A DNA stretch of 64,000 bases from Thiothrix unzii (GTDB taxonomy: Bacteria; Pseudomonadota; Gammaproteobacteria; Thiotrichales; Thiotrichaceae), in assembly GCF_017901175.1 (NCBI RefSeq), contig NZ_CP072793.1:434001-498000 (forward strand). Reading direction: 5' to 3'. Both the position numbers and the translations under genes were made by a program. Shown here in pieces: positions 20,408 to 27,872 of this stretch (its first letter is position 1; every line of letters starts with the position of its first letter). The notes under the pieces are model-generated. The model searched no databases. It had not been told where the DNA came from and was given only the letters and a program-made list of their open reading frames with translations.

Positions 20408-21790
20408 ATGTTTGAGAATTTAAGTGAACGTCTTTCGCAGACGGTAAAAAAATTGCGTGGTCAGGCACGACTGACCGATGACAACATCAAAGATGCCTTA
20501 CGTGATGTACGTATGGCGTTACTGGAAGCGGATGTCGCGCTCCCAGTGGTGCGTGAATTCACTAATAAGGTGCGGGAACGCGCGATTGGGCAAGAGGTCT
20601 TAGAAAGTCTCAGCCCCGGGCAAGCCCTGATCAAGGTGGTGAATGACGAATTGGTAGCCATTATGGGCAAGGCCAACGAAACCTTGTCATTGAATGCCCA
20701 GCCACCGGCTGTCATCTTGATGGCAGGTTTACAAGGTGCTGGTAAAACCACCACTGTCGGTAAATTGACCCGTTTCCTGAAGGAACGCCAAAACAAGTCG
20801 GTGATGGTCGCCAGTTGTGACGTGTATCGTCCGGCGGCGATTAAGCAGTTAGAAACAATTGCCACTCAAACGGGCGGGGTTTTCTTCCCCAGCGAAGTTG
20901 CACAGCGTCCGGTCGATATTGCCAAAGCAGCGGTGGCGCAGGCCAAGCTGAAATACATGGATGTGCTGATCATTGATACGGCAGGGCGTTTACACGTTGA
21001 TGCTGAGATGATGGCTGAAATTCAGGCGATTCACGCCGCTGTTAACCCGATAGAAACCCTGTTCGTCGTTGATAGCATGACCGGGCAAGATGCGGCGAAT
21101 ACGGCTAAAGCGTTTGGTGATGCCTTGCCATTGACGGGCGTAGTGCTGACTAAGGCTGATGGTGATGCGCGTGGTGGTGCGGCATTATCAGTGCGTCATG
21201 TTACCGGTAAGCCCATCAAGTTTATCGGGATGGGTGAAAAGCTGGATGCGCTGGAACCGTTTTATCCTGACCGCATGGCCTCGCGTATTTTGGGCATGGG
21301 CGACGTTCTCAGCCTGATCGAGGAAGCCCAGCGCAACGTTGACCACAAGAAAGCCCAAGCCCTCGCAAAGAAACTTAACAAGGGTAAAGGCTTCGATTTT
21401 GAAGATTTGCGTGAACAAATGACGCAAATGTTAAAAATGGGTGGTGTTGCTGGTTTGTTAGACAAGCTGCCGGGTATGGGAAATTTGCCCGCTGGGGTCA
21501 AAGATCAGGCTAACGACAAAGAAATTCGACGCATGATCGCGATTATTAACTCCATGACAGTGGCAGAAAGGCGTAACCCGGATCTGATTAAATCCGGCCG
21601 CAAACGTAGGATTGCTGCGGGTTGTGGCCTGCAAGTACAGGATGTTAACCGCTTGCTGAAGCAGCATTTGCAGATGAGCAAAGCCATGAAGCAGTTTTCC
21701 AAAGGCGGGATGCGAAAATTGATGAGCGGACTCAAAGGAAAGCTCCCGCCGGGGGGCGGATTTCCCCCCATGGGTGGATTTCCTGGGTAA
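20408..21790 (+). CDS. ffh: Ffh, signal recognition particle protein
   Basis: 460 residues from the ATG at 20408 (MFENLSERLSQTVKKLRGQ); the open frame reaches back to 20375 but the family starts here. Seen: GTPase motifs GLQGAGKTTTVGKL, DTAGRLHVDAEMM and TKADGDARGG, and the methionine-rich M domain from about residue 330, ending in a Gly/Pro-rich tail. Ffh with 4.5S RNA directs membrane proteins to SecYEG. In most relatives rpsP lies directly downstream; here a 4.1-kb stretch of envelope genes intervenes. Confidence 0.97.
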   Translation: MFENLSERLSQTVKKLRGQARLTDDNIKDALRDVRMALLEADVALPVVREFTNKVRERAIGQEVLESLSPGQALIKVVNDELVAIMGKANETLSLNAQPPAVILMAGLQGAGKTTTVGKLTRFLKERQNKSVMVASCDVYRPAAIKQLETIATQTGGVFFPSEVAQRPVDIAKAAVAQAKLKYMDVLIIDTAGRLHVDAEMMAEIQAIHAAVNPIETLFVVDSMTGQDAANTAKAFGDALPLTGVVLTKADGDARGGAALSVRHVTGKPIKFIGMGEKLDALEPFYPDRMASRILGMGDVLSLIEEAQRNVDHKKAQALAKKLNKGKGFDFEDLREQMTQMLKMGGVAGLLDKLPGMGNLPAGVKDQANDKEIRRMIAIINSMTVAERRNPDLIKSGRKRRIAAGCGLQVQDVNRLLKQHLQMSKAMKQFSKGGMRKLMSGLKGKLPPGGGFPPMGGFPG

Positions 21791-22018
21791 ATTTCTGCGG
21801 TTTTTTAGTGTTTTTAGGCTTACTTCGTCATGTTTGTCATAAGTGGGGTTTGCCTGTTGAATTATCTAGTTGTATGATGCGCATCGTCCAGAGGTTCCAC
21901 GTGATAGGCATGACAGGGGTTGTTGTGCCGAAAACTGGATATGCCCTTTAATGTTCCGGGTTGGTTTTGATCCGGTTCAAGATTCCCTTTTTTTTGTTAA
22001 TCGTGAGAGAGTTTGACT

Positions 22019-22282
22019 ATGAACATGAAATCACAAATCGCTATCGCTGGCCTGCTGTTCGCTGGTCTGCTGGCTTCTGGTTGCAGCCAACAACAAGCTG
22101 CTGGTGAGCAATCTACTGGTTCCGCACAGCAAACTGCTGAAGCTGCTCCTGCTGCTACCGCTCCTGTTGCTCCTGCTGCAAAAGCTCCAATGGTTCCTAA
22201 AGTAAAAGCTAAAGGCAACTACAAGGGCCCAGTCGCACAAGACGCTGCTGCTGCTGCTGCTATGCAACAGTACAAGAAGTAA
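22019..22282 (+). CDS. Small lipoprotein with C-terminal KAKGNYKG motif, copy 1
   Basis: 87 residues. A signal peptide ends in the lipobox LLASGC with Cys22. Choosing the ATG at 22019 puts the cysteine at residue 22 as in both paralogs, which supports this start over the upstream TTG. The middle is Ala/Pro/Gln-rich and looks disordered. The end, VPKVKAKGNYKGPVAQD followed by MQQYKK, recurs in the next two genes. I do not recognise the family. Followed by a terminator, so it can be expressed separately. Confidence 0.85.
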   Translation: MNMKSQIAIAGLLFAGLLASGCSQQQAAGEQSTGSAQQTAEAAPAATAPVAPAAKAPMVPKVKAKGNYKGPVAQDAAAAAAMQQYKK

Positions 22283-22318
22283 TTCTTGTGGGGTTAGCCA
22301 TCCTCGGATGGCCTATCC

Positions 22319-22353
22319 AAAGCCTCTTGCTTTACGGCAAGGGGCTTTTTTTT
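22319..22353 (+). terminator. Terminator behind lipoprotein 1
   Basis: Stem AAAGCCTCTTGC with GCAAGGGGCTTT (one G-T pair), then eight T. A separate small hairpin, GCCATC/GATGGC, sits just upstream at 22297-22312. Confidence 0.88.
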
Positions 22354-22505
22354 ATCCGTTGAATAGGAAAGTTTTACCGTTTATCGGCGATTAGTGCGGA
22401 TTTGTACTAGATTATAAGGCGTGTGTGAGTGAGGTGGGACATCCTTGCTTGCACTCAGATAACTTTTTCTGAACATACGTTCTTTTATGAAATGAGGCCA
22501 AAGCC

Positions 22506-22808
22506 ATGGAATTAAAGTCAAAATTGACAATTGCCACTCTGCTAGTTGCAGGTTTATTTGCTACAGGTTGTAGCCAACAGCAGTCAGCGGGCAGCCAACA
22601 AACTGCATCCAGCCAACAAACAGCAGCACCTGAAACGCCGGTTCAACGTCCGCCGGTACAGCGTCCGCCTGCTCAACGTCCACCTGTTCAACGCCCACCC
22701 GCAATGCCACCTATTAAAGTTCCGCCAATTAAAGCAAAAGGCAACTATAAGGGTGCTGTGCAGATGGATCAGTCTTCCCGTGGCATGATGCAACAGTATC
22801 AACGCTAA
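22506..22808 (+). CDS. Small lipoprotein with C-terminal KAKGNYKG motif, copy 2
   Basis: 100 residues. Lipobox LFATGC with Cys22, then SQQQ as in copy 1. The middle is a run of short Pro/Arg/Gln repeats (VQRPP, VQRPP, AQRPP, VQRPP) that should be extended and positively charged. The C-terminus IKAKGNYKGAVQMD followed by MMQQYQR matches the paralogs. An unrecognised family, clearly duplicated in tandem. It has its own terminator. Confidence 0.85.
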   Translation: MELKSKLTIATLLVAGLFATGCSQQQSAGSQQTASSQQTAAPETPVQRPPVQRPPAQRPPVQRPPAMPPIKVPPIKAKGNYKGAVQMDQSSRGMMQQYQR

Positions 22809-22826
22809 GGTTTGACCTAAGCATTC

Positions 22827-22861
22827 AAAACCCTTATCGGTAACGGTAGGGGTTTTTTTTT
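22827..22861 (+). terminator. Terminator behind lipoprotein 2
   Basis: Stem AAAACCCTTATCG with CGGTAGGGGTTTT (two G-T pairs), loop GTAA, then a run of T to 22861. Confidence 0.88.
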
Positions 22862-23072
22862 GAAAGTGTGTTGCAACATGCTTCTTTTTGGTGCTTATTA
22901 GTGATTTTGATTAATCCATGCGATTGGTGGAGTTTTTAAAAGAAATTTCCCTGTTATTGTCGGTTTTTATGGAAAACCGTGCTAAATTTATTTTTGTGTC
23001 AGGCAAGAAAAGTCAGAATTCTTTGCTACACTCTGAAATGCTTTCCCTTAAACAACGAAAGAGATCAATACG

Positions 23073-23462
23073 ATGAAAATCAAATCCCAACTCACTCTCG
23101 CAGCGATTATCGTTGCTGGTATGTTTGCGACGGGCTGTCAGCAAATGCAACAAACCGCTGGCGGCTCAAGCCAGCAGACTGCTTCTACCGATGGTGGCAG
23201 CACAGGTGGTAGCACCGCAGGTCAAGCGTGCGATCCAAAATCAGATAAAAATTGCCACCAGCATCCAGAAGCACCGGATTGTGCTATGAGCAAATGGCAC
23301 AGCCACCCTTACAAAGATCCAGGCCATAAGCACACTTACGGTTGCTTGGCAGGCGCGAAGCAGAAAGTTGTTGTGCCACAAGTGAAAGCTAAAGGGAACT
23401 ACAAAGGTCCAGTCGCTATTGACGACGCTTCTAAGGCTACCATGCAGCAATACCAGAAGTAA
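23073..23462 (+). CDS. Small lipoprotein with C-terminal KAKGNYKG motif, copy 3 (Cys/His-rich)
   Basis: 129 residues. Lipobox MFATGC with Cys22. Unlike its paralogs, its middle (about residues 49-93) is rich in Cys and His: CDPKSDKNCHQH, then APDCAMSKWHSHPYKD, then GHKHTYGC, a plausible metal site or a pair of disulfides. The C-terminus VKAKGNYKGPVAIDD followed by MQQYQK is the shared family motif. Function unknown. An inverted repeat CGGTTTT/AAAACCG lies about 100 bp upstream (22961-22979). Confidence 0.85.
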   Translation: MKIKSQLTLAAIIVAGMFATGCQQMQQTAGGSSQQTASTDGGSTGGSTAGQACDPKSDKNCHQHPEAPDCAMSKWHSHPYKDPGHKHTYGCLAGAKQKVVVPQVKAKGNYKGPVAIDDASKATMQQYQK

Positions 23463-23513
23463 TCTAGGCTATTACTAGGTTTCTTGTTGGTATGACAAAT
23501 ACGATATTTGTCC

Positions 23514-23548
23514 AAATGCCCAATTGTTAATCAGTTGGGCATTTTTTT
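23514..23548 (+). terminator. Terminator behind lipoprotein 3
   Basis: Perfect 10-bp stem AAATGCCCAA / TTGGGCATTT followed by T residues. Confidence 0.88.
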
Positions 23549-23671
23549 GGTTGAAATCCCGCGTAATGCACTCTAACCTAGTCATCGCGTTGTGCGGGTA
23601 GTGTGTCTTCTTTTGCGCCTGCATCAATGTTGCCCTAGCGCGTTTACTAAATTTTTTATCAAGTTGTAGCC

Positions 23672-24910
23672 ATGAAAAGAATATTCAGTTTGTTTTGTGT
23701 ATTACTTGCCCTGCTAACTTTCTTGCCATCCACTGCCTCAGCAGATGTGTGGGCGGAAGAGAATCAATGGGATGATCTGTGGGAAGGGCGTTATCGCCAA
23801 TGGGTGAGAACTAACTGGAAAGATGATATTTTCATGGATCCTTCCAAGCCTGTTTACTACAAATACGAAAACGATTGCGCGGATGCGGTTTATGCCATGC
23901 GGTTGATTTTCGCATTTGAACACCGTCTGCCCTTCGTGATTAATAACCGCGATAAAGCTGGACAGGTCGTTAGTAATCGCATGAAGACGTGGGATAATTT
24001 GTCACCTCCGCAACGTGTGCGCCGTTTCATGGATTATGTTGGCGATATGACCAGTAGTGAATCCTTGCGTAACGACACCTATCCTGTTGCTTTAAATGAT
24101 ATTCAGCCGGGTGACGTGTATGTCGCGCCGGGCGTGCATTCCTACCAAATTGTTGAAGTAACAGATGCTGGTATCGCTGAGGTCATGGCCTCAACTACGC
24201 CTAAACAAGCGCGTTATTTATTGCGTACTCCCTCTTTCCCATTCTACGTGCCTGAAGATAAGCGTTTGGGTGATGGTTATCGCCGTTTCAAACAGCCACA
24301 GAATCTTGGTAAGCCTGCATCAGCGCAGCCGGGGTATAGTGAAGAGCAGTTCCGTTTGGCGGCTGAGTTGAACTTCGATTACGTGGCATTTACCGATATT
24401 ATTTCCAAAAAATTAGGTAAGCGTGAAGAAAAACCCGATGAAAAAACCATGCGTTTATTGCTTGCCCTGTGTATGTACGCGAATGACCGTAGCGTCTACG
24501 TTTACGATGCGCTGTGGTATTTGCAGAAAATTCGTGGCGAAGGTCGTCGTTGTATGAATGCACGTGAGTATGATGATCACTCCACACCTGGTCGTGACAA
24601 GCGTTTGAAAATGTTCTTTGACTCCATTCGTCGCCACTTGGATCGAGTTGGTCGGTTTGATAGTCGTTCACAGCCTGCACGTTGGGCAAAGGCAGTATTC
24701 TCTAACGATCAGCCGCCACAATCAGAAATGAAGCATTTGAATGATTTCTGTATGGTGCAAATGACGTTGGGTGAAGAGTATTACATGACCTTACGTGAGT
24801 TACGTCAAAACGTGGATGCAGGTTCGCTGAGTTCTGATCCTAATGCCCCGTTACCATTCCGTTGGGGTGTAGTGAAAGAACCGTTCCGTGCAGAATGCCC
24901 AACTTATTAA
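23672..24910 (+). CDS. Secreted protein with NlpC/P60-like Cys-His arrangement
   Basis: 412 residues. Signal peptide with cleavage probably after TASA (residue 24). I do not recognise the family. The segment NDCADAVYAMRLIF (Cys69) followed about 85 residues later by GDVYVAPGVHSYQIVEV (His156) has the order of a papain-like NlpC/P60 or CHAP domain, which would make this a periplasmic amidase or peptidase acting on cell wall; that is inference. The remaining 240 residues are helical and unassigned. It follows the lipoprotein trio and precedes a second protein of similar logic. Confidence 0.7.
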   Translation: MKRIFSLFCVLLALLTFLPSTASADVWAEENQWDDLWEGRYRQWVRTNWKDDIFMDPSKPVYYKYENDCADAVYAMRLIFAFEHRLPFVINNRDKAGQVVSNRMKTWDNLSPPQRVRRFMDYVGDMTSSESLRNDTYPVALNDIQPGDVYVAPGVHSYQIVEVTDAGIAEVMASTTPKQARYLLRTPSFPFYVPEDKRLGDGYRRFKQPQNLGKPASAQPGYSEEQFRLAAELNFDYVAFTDIISKKLGKREEKPDEKTMRLLLALCMYANDRSVYVYDALWYLQKIRGEGRRCMNAREYDDHSTPGRDKRLKMFFDSIRRHLDRVGRFDSRSQPARWAKAVFSNDQPPQSEMKHLNDFCMVQMTLGEEYYMTLRELRQNVDAGSLSSDPNAPLPFRWGVVKEPFRAECPTY

Positions 24911-25040
24911 GCTTGGGTATCATTTGGGATGGTTAGACTCAGTGCTAACGCTGAATATACAACTATTATTAGATGGCGTTTCTTGAAGGTCTCTTTTTAT
25001 TGAGTGTAGTGTTTCAGTTGCATAAGCAAGAGAGGGGTAG

Positions 25041-25748
25041 ATGAGAAGTCTGTCTGGTGTCAGTTTGGCAATGTTGGTGGTTAGCACTGTAGTCTTGGGC
25101 AATATTAGTGGTTGTTCAACACAAAGTTCGGATAGTGGTCATTCGTTTAACATGAAACGCTCCCCGTCGGCTAAGCAGGGTTTAGCCACGCCGGAACGTT
25201 TATCGTATGCAGCTTTAGACCGGCTGCGACACCGTGTTGTATACGATGGTCGTTACATTCCCATTGGTTATCCGAATGGGGATGTTCCGCAAAATGTTGG
25301 GGTATGTACGGATACGGTGATTCGTTCCTACCGTAAGTTGGGGGTCGATCTTCAGCGTTTGGTGCATGAAGATATGTCGCGCAATTTTTATTCTTACCCG
25401 AACTTGCCAAAGTGGGGTTTGAATGCGCCGGATCCTAATATTGATCATCGCCGGGTACATAATCTGAAGGCGTTTTTCACTCGCCACGGGGCACGGGTTC
25501 CTGTGAGTGCTAATCCGCGTGACTATCGCCCCGGTGATTTGGTGACGTGGAATCTTGGTGGTGATCAAGAGCATATTGGTATTATCGTTGATCGTAAATC
25601 GACCGCAGATCCTGATCGTCCTTTGGTGGTGCATAACATTGCCGAAGGTGAGAAGATTGAAGATGTGCTGTTCCAGATGCCTATTAGCGGTCACTACCGT
25701 TATTTCCCGCGCTCCAGTCGGGGTATGAAGTACGCATCAGCACGTTGA
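25041..25748 (+). CDS. DUF1287 lipoprotein (YijF-like)
   Basis: 235 residues. A lipobox-like NISGC places the lipid cysteine at residue 25. The rest fits DUF1287: VCTDTVIRSYRKLGVDLQ (Cys89), LVHEDMSRNFYSYP, PNIDHRRVHNL, DYRPGDLVTWNLGGDQEH and HIGIIVDR (His178). Members have the NlpC/P60-type fold with Cys and His in catalytic positions; the substrate is unknown. E. coli YijF belongs here. It is followed by a terminator ahead of the ribosomal operon. Confidence 0.85.
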   Translation: MRSLSGVSLAMLVVSTVVLGNISGCSTQSSDSGHSFNMKRSPSAKQGLATPERLSYAALDRLRHRVVYDGRYIPIGYPNGDVPQNVGVCTDTVIRSYRKLGVDLQRLVHEDMSRNFYSYPNLPKWGLNAPDPNIDHRRVHNLKAFFTRHGARVPVSANPRDYRPGDLVTWNLGGDQEHIGIIVDRKSTADPDRPLVVHNIAEGEKIEDVLFQMPISGHYRYFPRSSRGMKYASAR

Positions 25749-25774
25749 TGTGTAGTTAATCCTTCTGTCTTGCC

Positions 25775-25803
25775 AAGCCTCCGCTTAAGTCGGGGGCTTT
25801 TTT
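25775..25803 (+). terminator. Terminator behind DUF1287 gene
   Basis: Stem AAGCCTCCG / CGGGGGCTT with one G-T pair, loop of seven, then T residues to 25803. Confidence 0.88.
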
Positions 25804-25827
25804 CTTTCCTAAGAATGTAATCAATAC

Positions 25828-25855
25828 TTCACTTTTTCTGAAATTAACGTACAAT
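25828..25855 (+). promoter_or_regulatory. Likely promoter of the rpsP operon
   Basis: TTCACT at 25828-25833 and TACAAT at 25850-25855 with a 16-bp spacer, between the preceding terminator and rpsP. Matches to the sigma-70 consensus are good at -10 and moderate at -35. Confidence 0.5.
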
Positions 25856-25918
25856 TCCGCGTTTACTTCGGGGTGGGTAGACTGCCCTATGTTAACGGTA
25901 TTATTTTAAGGTTTTGTA

Positions 25919-26173
25919 ATGGTCAACATTCGTCTGGCAAGAGGCGGCGCGAAAAAGCGTCCTTTCTATCACATCGTTGTAAGCGATAAGCGTAAGCCAC
26001 GTGACAGTGGTTATATTGAGCGTATTGGTTACTTTAACCCGGTTGCCCGTGGTCAAGAAGTGCGTCTGCACATTGAGCAGGATCGTGCAACTTATTGGCT
26101 GGGTTGTGGCGCACAGCCGACAGAACGTGTTGCCAAGCTGTTGAAAGAAACGGCAGAGCAGGCAGCGGCTTAA
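25919..26173 (+). CDS. rpsP: 30S ribosomal protein S16
   Basis: 84 residues, the usual length. [20 protein letters not shown] and the [14 protein letters not shown] block are diagnostic of S16. First gene of the conserved rpsP-rimM-trmD-rplS operon, with rimM only three bases downstream. Confidence 0.98.
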   Translation: MVNIRLARGGAKKRPFYHIVVSDKRKPRDSGYIERIGYFNPVARGQEVRLHIEQDRATYWLGCGAQPTERVAKLLKETAEQAAA

Positions 26174-26176
26174 CCC

Positions 26177-26683
26177 ATGTCCCAGCCGGACATGATTATA
26201 CTAGGTAAGATTGCCGGTGTTTTCGGTGTTAAAGGTTGGGTGAAGGTCTTTTCACACACTGAACAGCGTGATGGCATTTTAGGGTATAACCCTTGGTTTT
26301 TGCGTATTGCGGGTGAGTGGCAGGTTTTCAAAGTATTGGTTGGTCAAGCACAAGGTAAAATCCTTGTGGCTCAGTTGCAGGGCATTGATACGCGCGAACA
26401 AGCAGAGCGTTTGTTAGGGTGTGAAATTGCCATTCCACGTGAGCAGTTACAGAGCTTGCGCGACGGTGAGTATTATTGGGCAGACCTGAAAGGTATGCGT
26501 GTTGTGACTGACACGGATGTTGATTTCGGGGTGGTGGATGCATTGTTTGAAACCGGAGCCAATGATGTCATGGTCGTGAACGGTGAGCGGGAGCGTTTAG
26601 TTCCTTGGATTATGGGTGATGTTATTAAGTCGGTGTCATTAGATGACCGCATCATTGTGGTGGACTGGGATCCCGACTTTTAA
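26177..26683 (+). CDS. rimM: RimM, 16S rRNA processing factor
   Basis: 168 residues. Assists maturation of the 30S head and binds S19. Seen: N-terminal LGKIAGVFGVKGWVKVFSHT and the C-terminal PRC-barrel part with EYYWADLKGMRVV and LVPWIMGDVIKSV. The stop TAA is immediately followed by the trmD ATG, so the pair is translationally linked. Confidence 0.97.
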   Translation: MSQPDMIILGKIAGVFGVKGWVKVFSHTEQRDGILGYNPWFLRIAGEWQVFKVLVGQAQGKILVAQLQGIDTREQAERLLGCEIAIPREQLQSLRDGEYYWADLKGMRVVTDTDVDFGVVDALFETGANDVMVVNGERERLVPWIMGDVIKSVSLDDRIIVVDWDPDF

Positions 26684-27439
26684 ATGACCATGCGTTTTGA
26701 TGTCATTACGCTGTTTCCTGCTTTAGTTAATGCGGTGGTTGAAAGCGGCGTTACGGGTAGGGCAGTGGAGCGCGACATTATCAGCTTGCATTCATGGAAT
26801 CCGCGTGATTATGCGCAGGATGTTCATCGTACCGTAGACGACCGACCGTATGGCGGTGGGCCGGGAATGGTGATGAAGGCGGATTGTTTGCTTCAGGCAA
26901 TACGCGATATTCGTCGGGAAAATCCGGGGAAGGTCGTTTACCTGAGTCCGCAAGGTCGGCTTCTGAATCAAGCGATGGTGAGCGAGTTGGCAGCACAGAC
27001 AGGGTTGATCTTGTTGTGTGGACGTTACGAAGGGATTGATGAGCGTGTTATCGCGCTGGAAGTCGATCTGGAGTGCTCAGTAGGTGACTACGTGTTAAGC
27101 GGTGGTGAACTGGGTGCGATGGTGTTGATTGATGCTGTTACCCGCTTATTACCGGGGGCATTAGGTCATGCCGAGTCTGCCGCTCAGGATTCTTTTTTTG
27201 ACGGATTGTTGGATTGCCCGCATTATACTCGACCAGAAAATTTGGAAGGTTTAGTGGCTCCCGCCGTTTTGAAAAGTGGCAACCATGCCGATATTGCCCG
27301 CTGGCGTAAAAAGCAAGCCTTGGGTAGAACTTGGCAACGTAGGCCAGAGTTGTTACAGGCGCGACAGTTAACGGACAGTGAGCGTGTGCTGCTGGACGAG
27401 TACATAAACGAGTTAGATAGAAGTACAGAACTTCATTAG
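26684..27439 (+). CDS. trmD: TrmD, tRNA (guanine37-N1)-methyltransferase
   Basis: 251 residues. Methylates G37 of tRNAs reading CNN codons, preventing frameshifts. Seen: [41 protein letters not shown] and the trefoil-knot SAM site with [23 protein letters not shown] at 26684 or at 26690 (MRFDV) could start it. Confidence 0.98.
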   Translation: MTMRFDVITLFPALVNAVVESGVTGRAVERDIISLHSWNPRDYAQDVHRTVDDRPYGGGPGMVMKADCLLQAIRDIRRENPGKVVYLSPQGRLLNQAMVSELAAQTGLILLCGRYEGIDERVIALEVDLECSVGDYVLSGGELGAMVLIDAVTRLLPGALGHAESAAQDSFFDGLLDCPHYTRPENLEGLVAPAVLKSGNHADIARWRKKQALGRTWQRRPELLQARQLTDSERVLLDEYINELDRSTELH

Positions 27440-27448
27440 AGGATTATC

Positions 27449-27793
27449 ATGAGCACGATTATTCAGCAGCTTGAACAAGAGCAAATGACGAAAGTTATCC
27501 CCGCGTTTAATCCGGGTGATACAGTCATCGTTCAAGTACGGGTTAAAGAAGGCGATAAAGAGCGTCAACAGGCATACGAAGGCGTTGTTATCGCCAAGCG
27601 TAATCGTGGTCTGAACTCTGCTTTCACAGTACGTAAAATGTCTTACGGTGAAGGTGTTGAGCGTGTTTTCCAAACATACAGCAACAGCATCGCCAGCATT
27701 GAAGTAAAACGTAGCGGTGATGTACGCCGTGCGAAGTTGTACTACCTGCGTGGTCGTACTGGTAAGTCTGCGCGTATCAAAGAAAAACTCTGA
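27449..27793 (+). CDS. rplS: 50S ribosomal protein L19
   Basis: 114 residues. [38 protein letters not shown]-type sequence, then [16 protein letters not shown] and the end [19 protein letters not shown] identify L19, which sits at the 30S-50S interface. Last gene of the operon; a terminator follows. Confidence 0.98.
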   Translation: MSTIIQQLEQEQMTKVIPAFNPGDTVIVQVRVKEGDKERQQAYEGVVIAKRNRGLNSAFTVRKMSYGEGVERVFQTYSNSIASIEVKRSGDVRRAKLYYLRGRTGKSARIKEKL

Positions 27794-27815
27794 TTCTGCT
27801 GTCATGGCAGGGAGG

Positions 27816-27845
27816 CCGGTAATGCTGTTTTGGCTTACCGGTTTT
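27816..27845 (+). terminator. Terminator behind rplS
   Basis: Stem CCGGTAA / TTACCGG around a 12-base loop, followed by TTTT. Confidence 0.75.
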
Positions 27846-27872
27846 ACCTTCATTTAGCTGAGGGTTTGAATA

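Noticed and set aside
21791-22018. 4.5S RNA gene beside ffh
   Set aside because: The conserved apical loop and GGAA/AGCA internal loop of SRP RNA were not found.
25041-25748. A classic NlpC/P60 enzyme
   Set aside because: The HEDM, PNIDHRR and YRPGD blocks identify DUF1287 more precisely.
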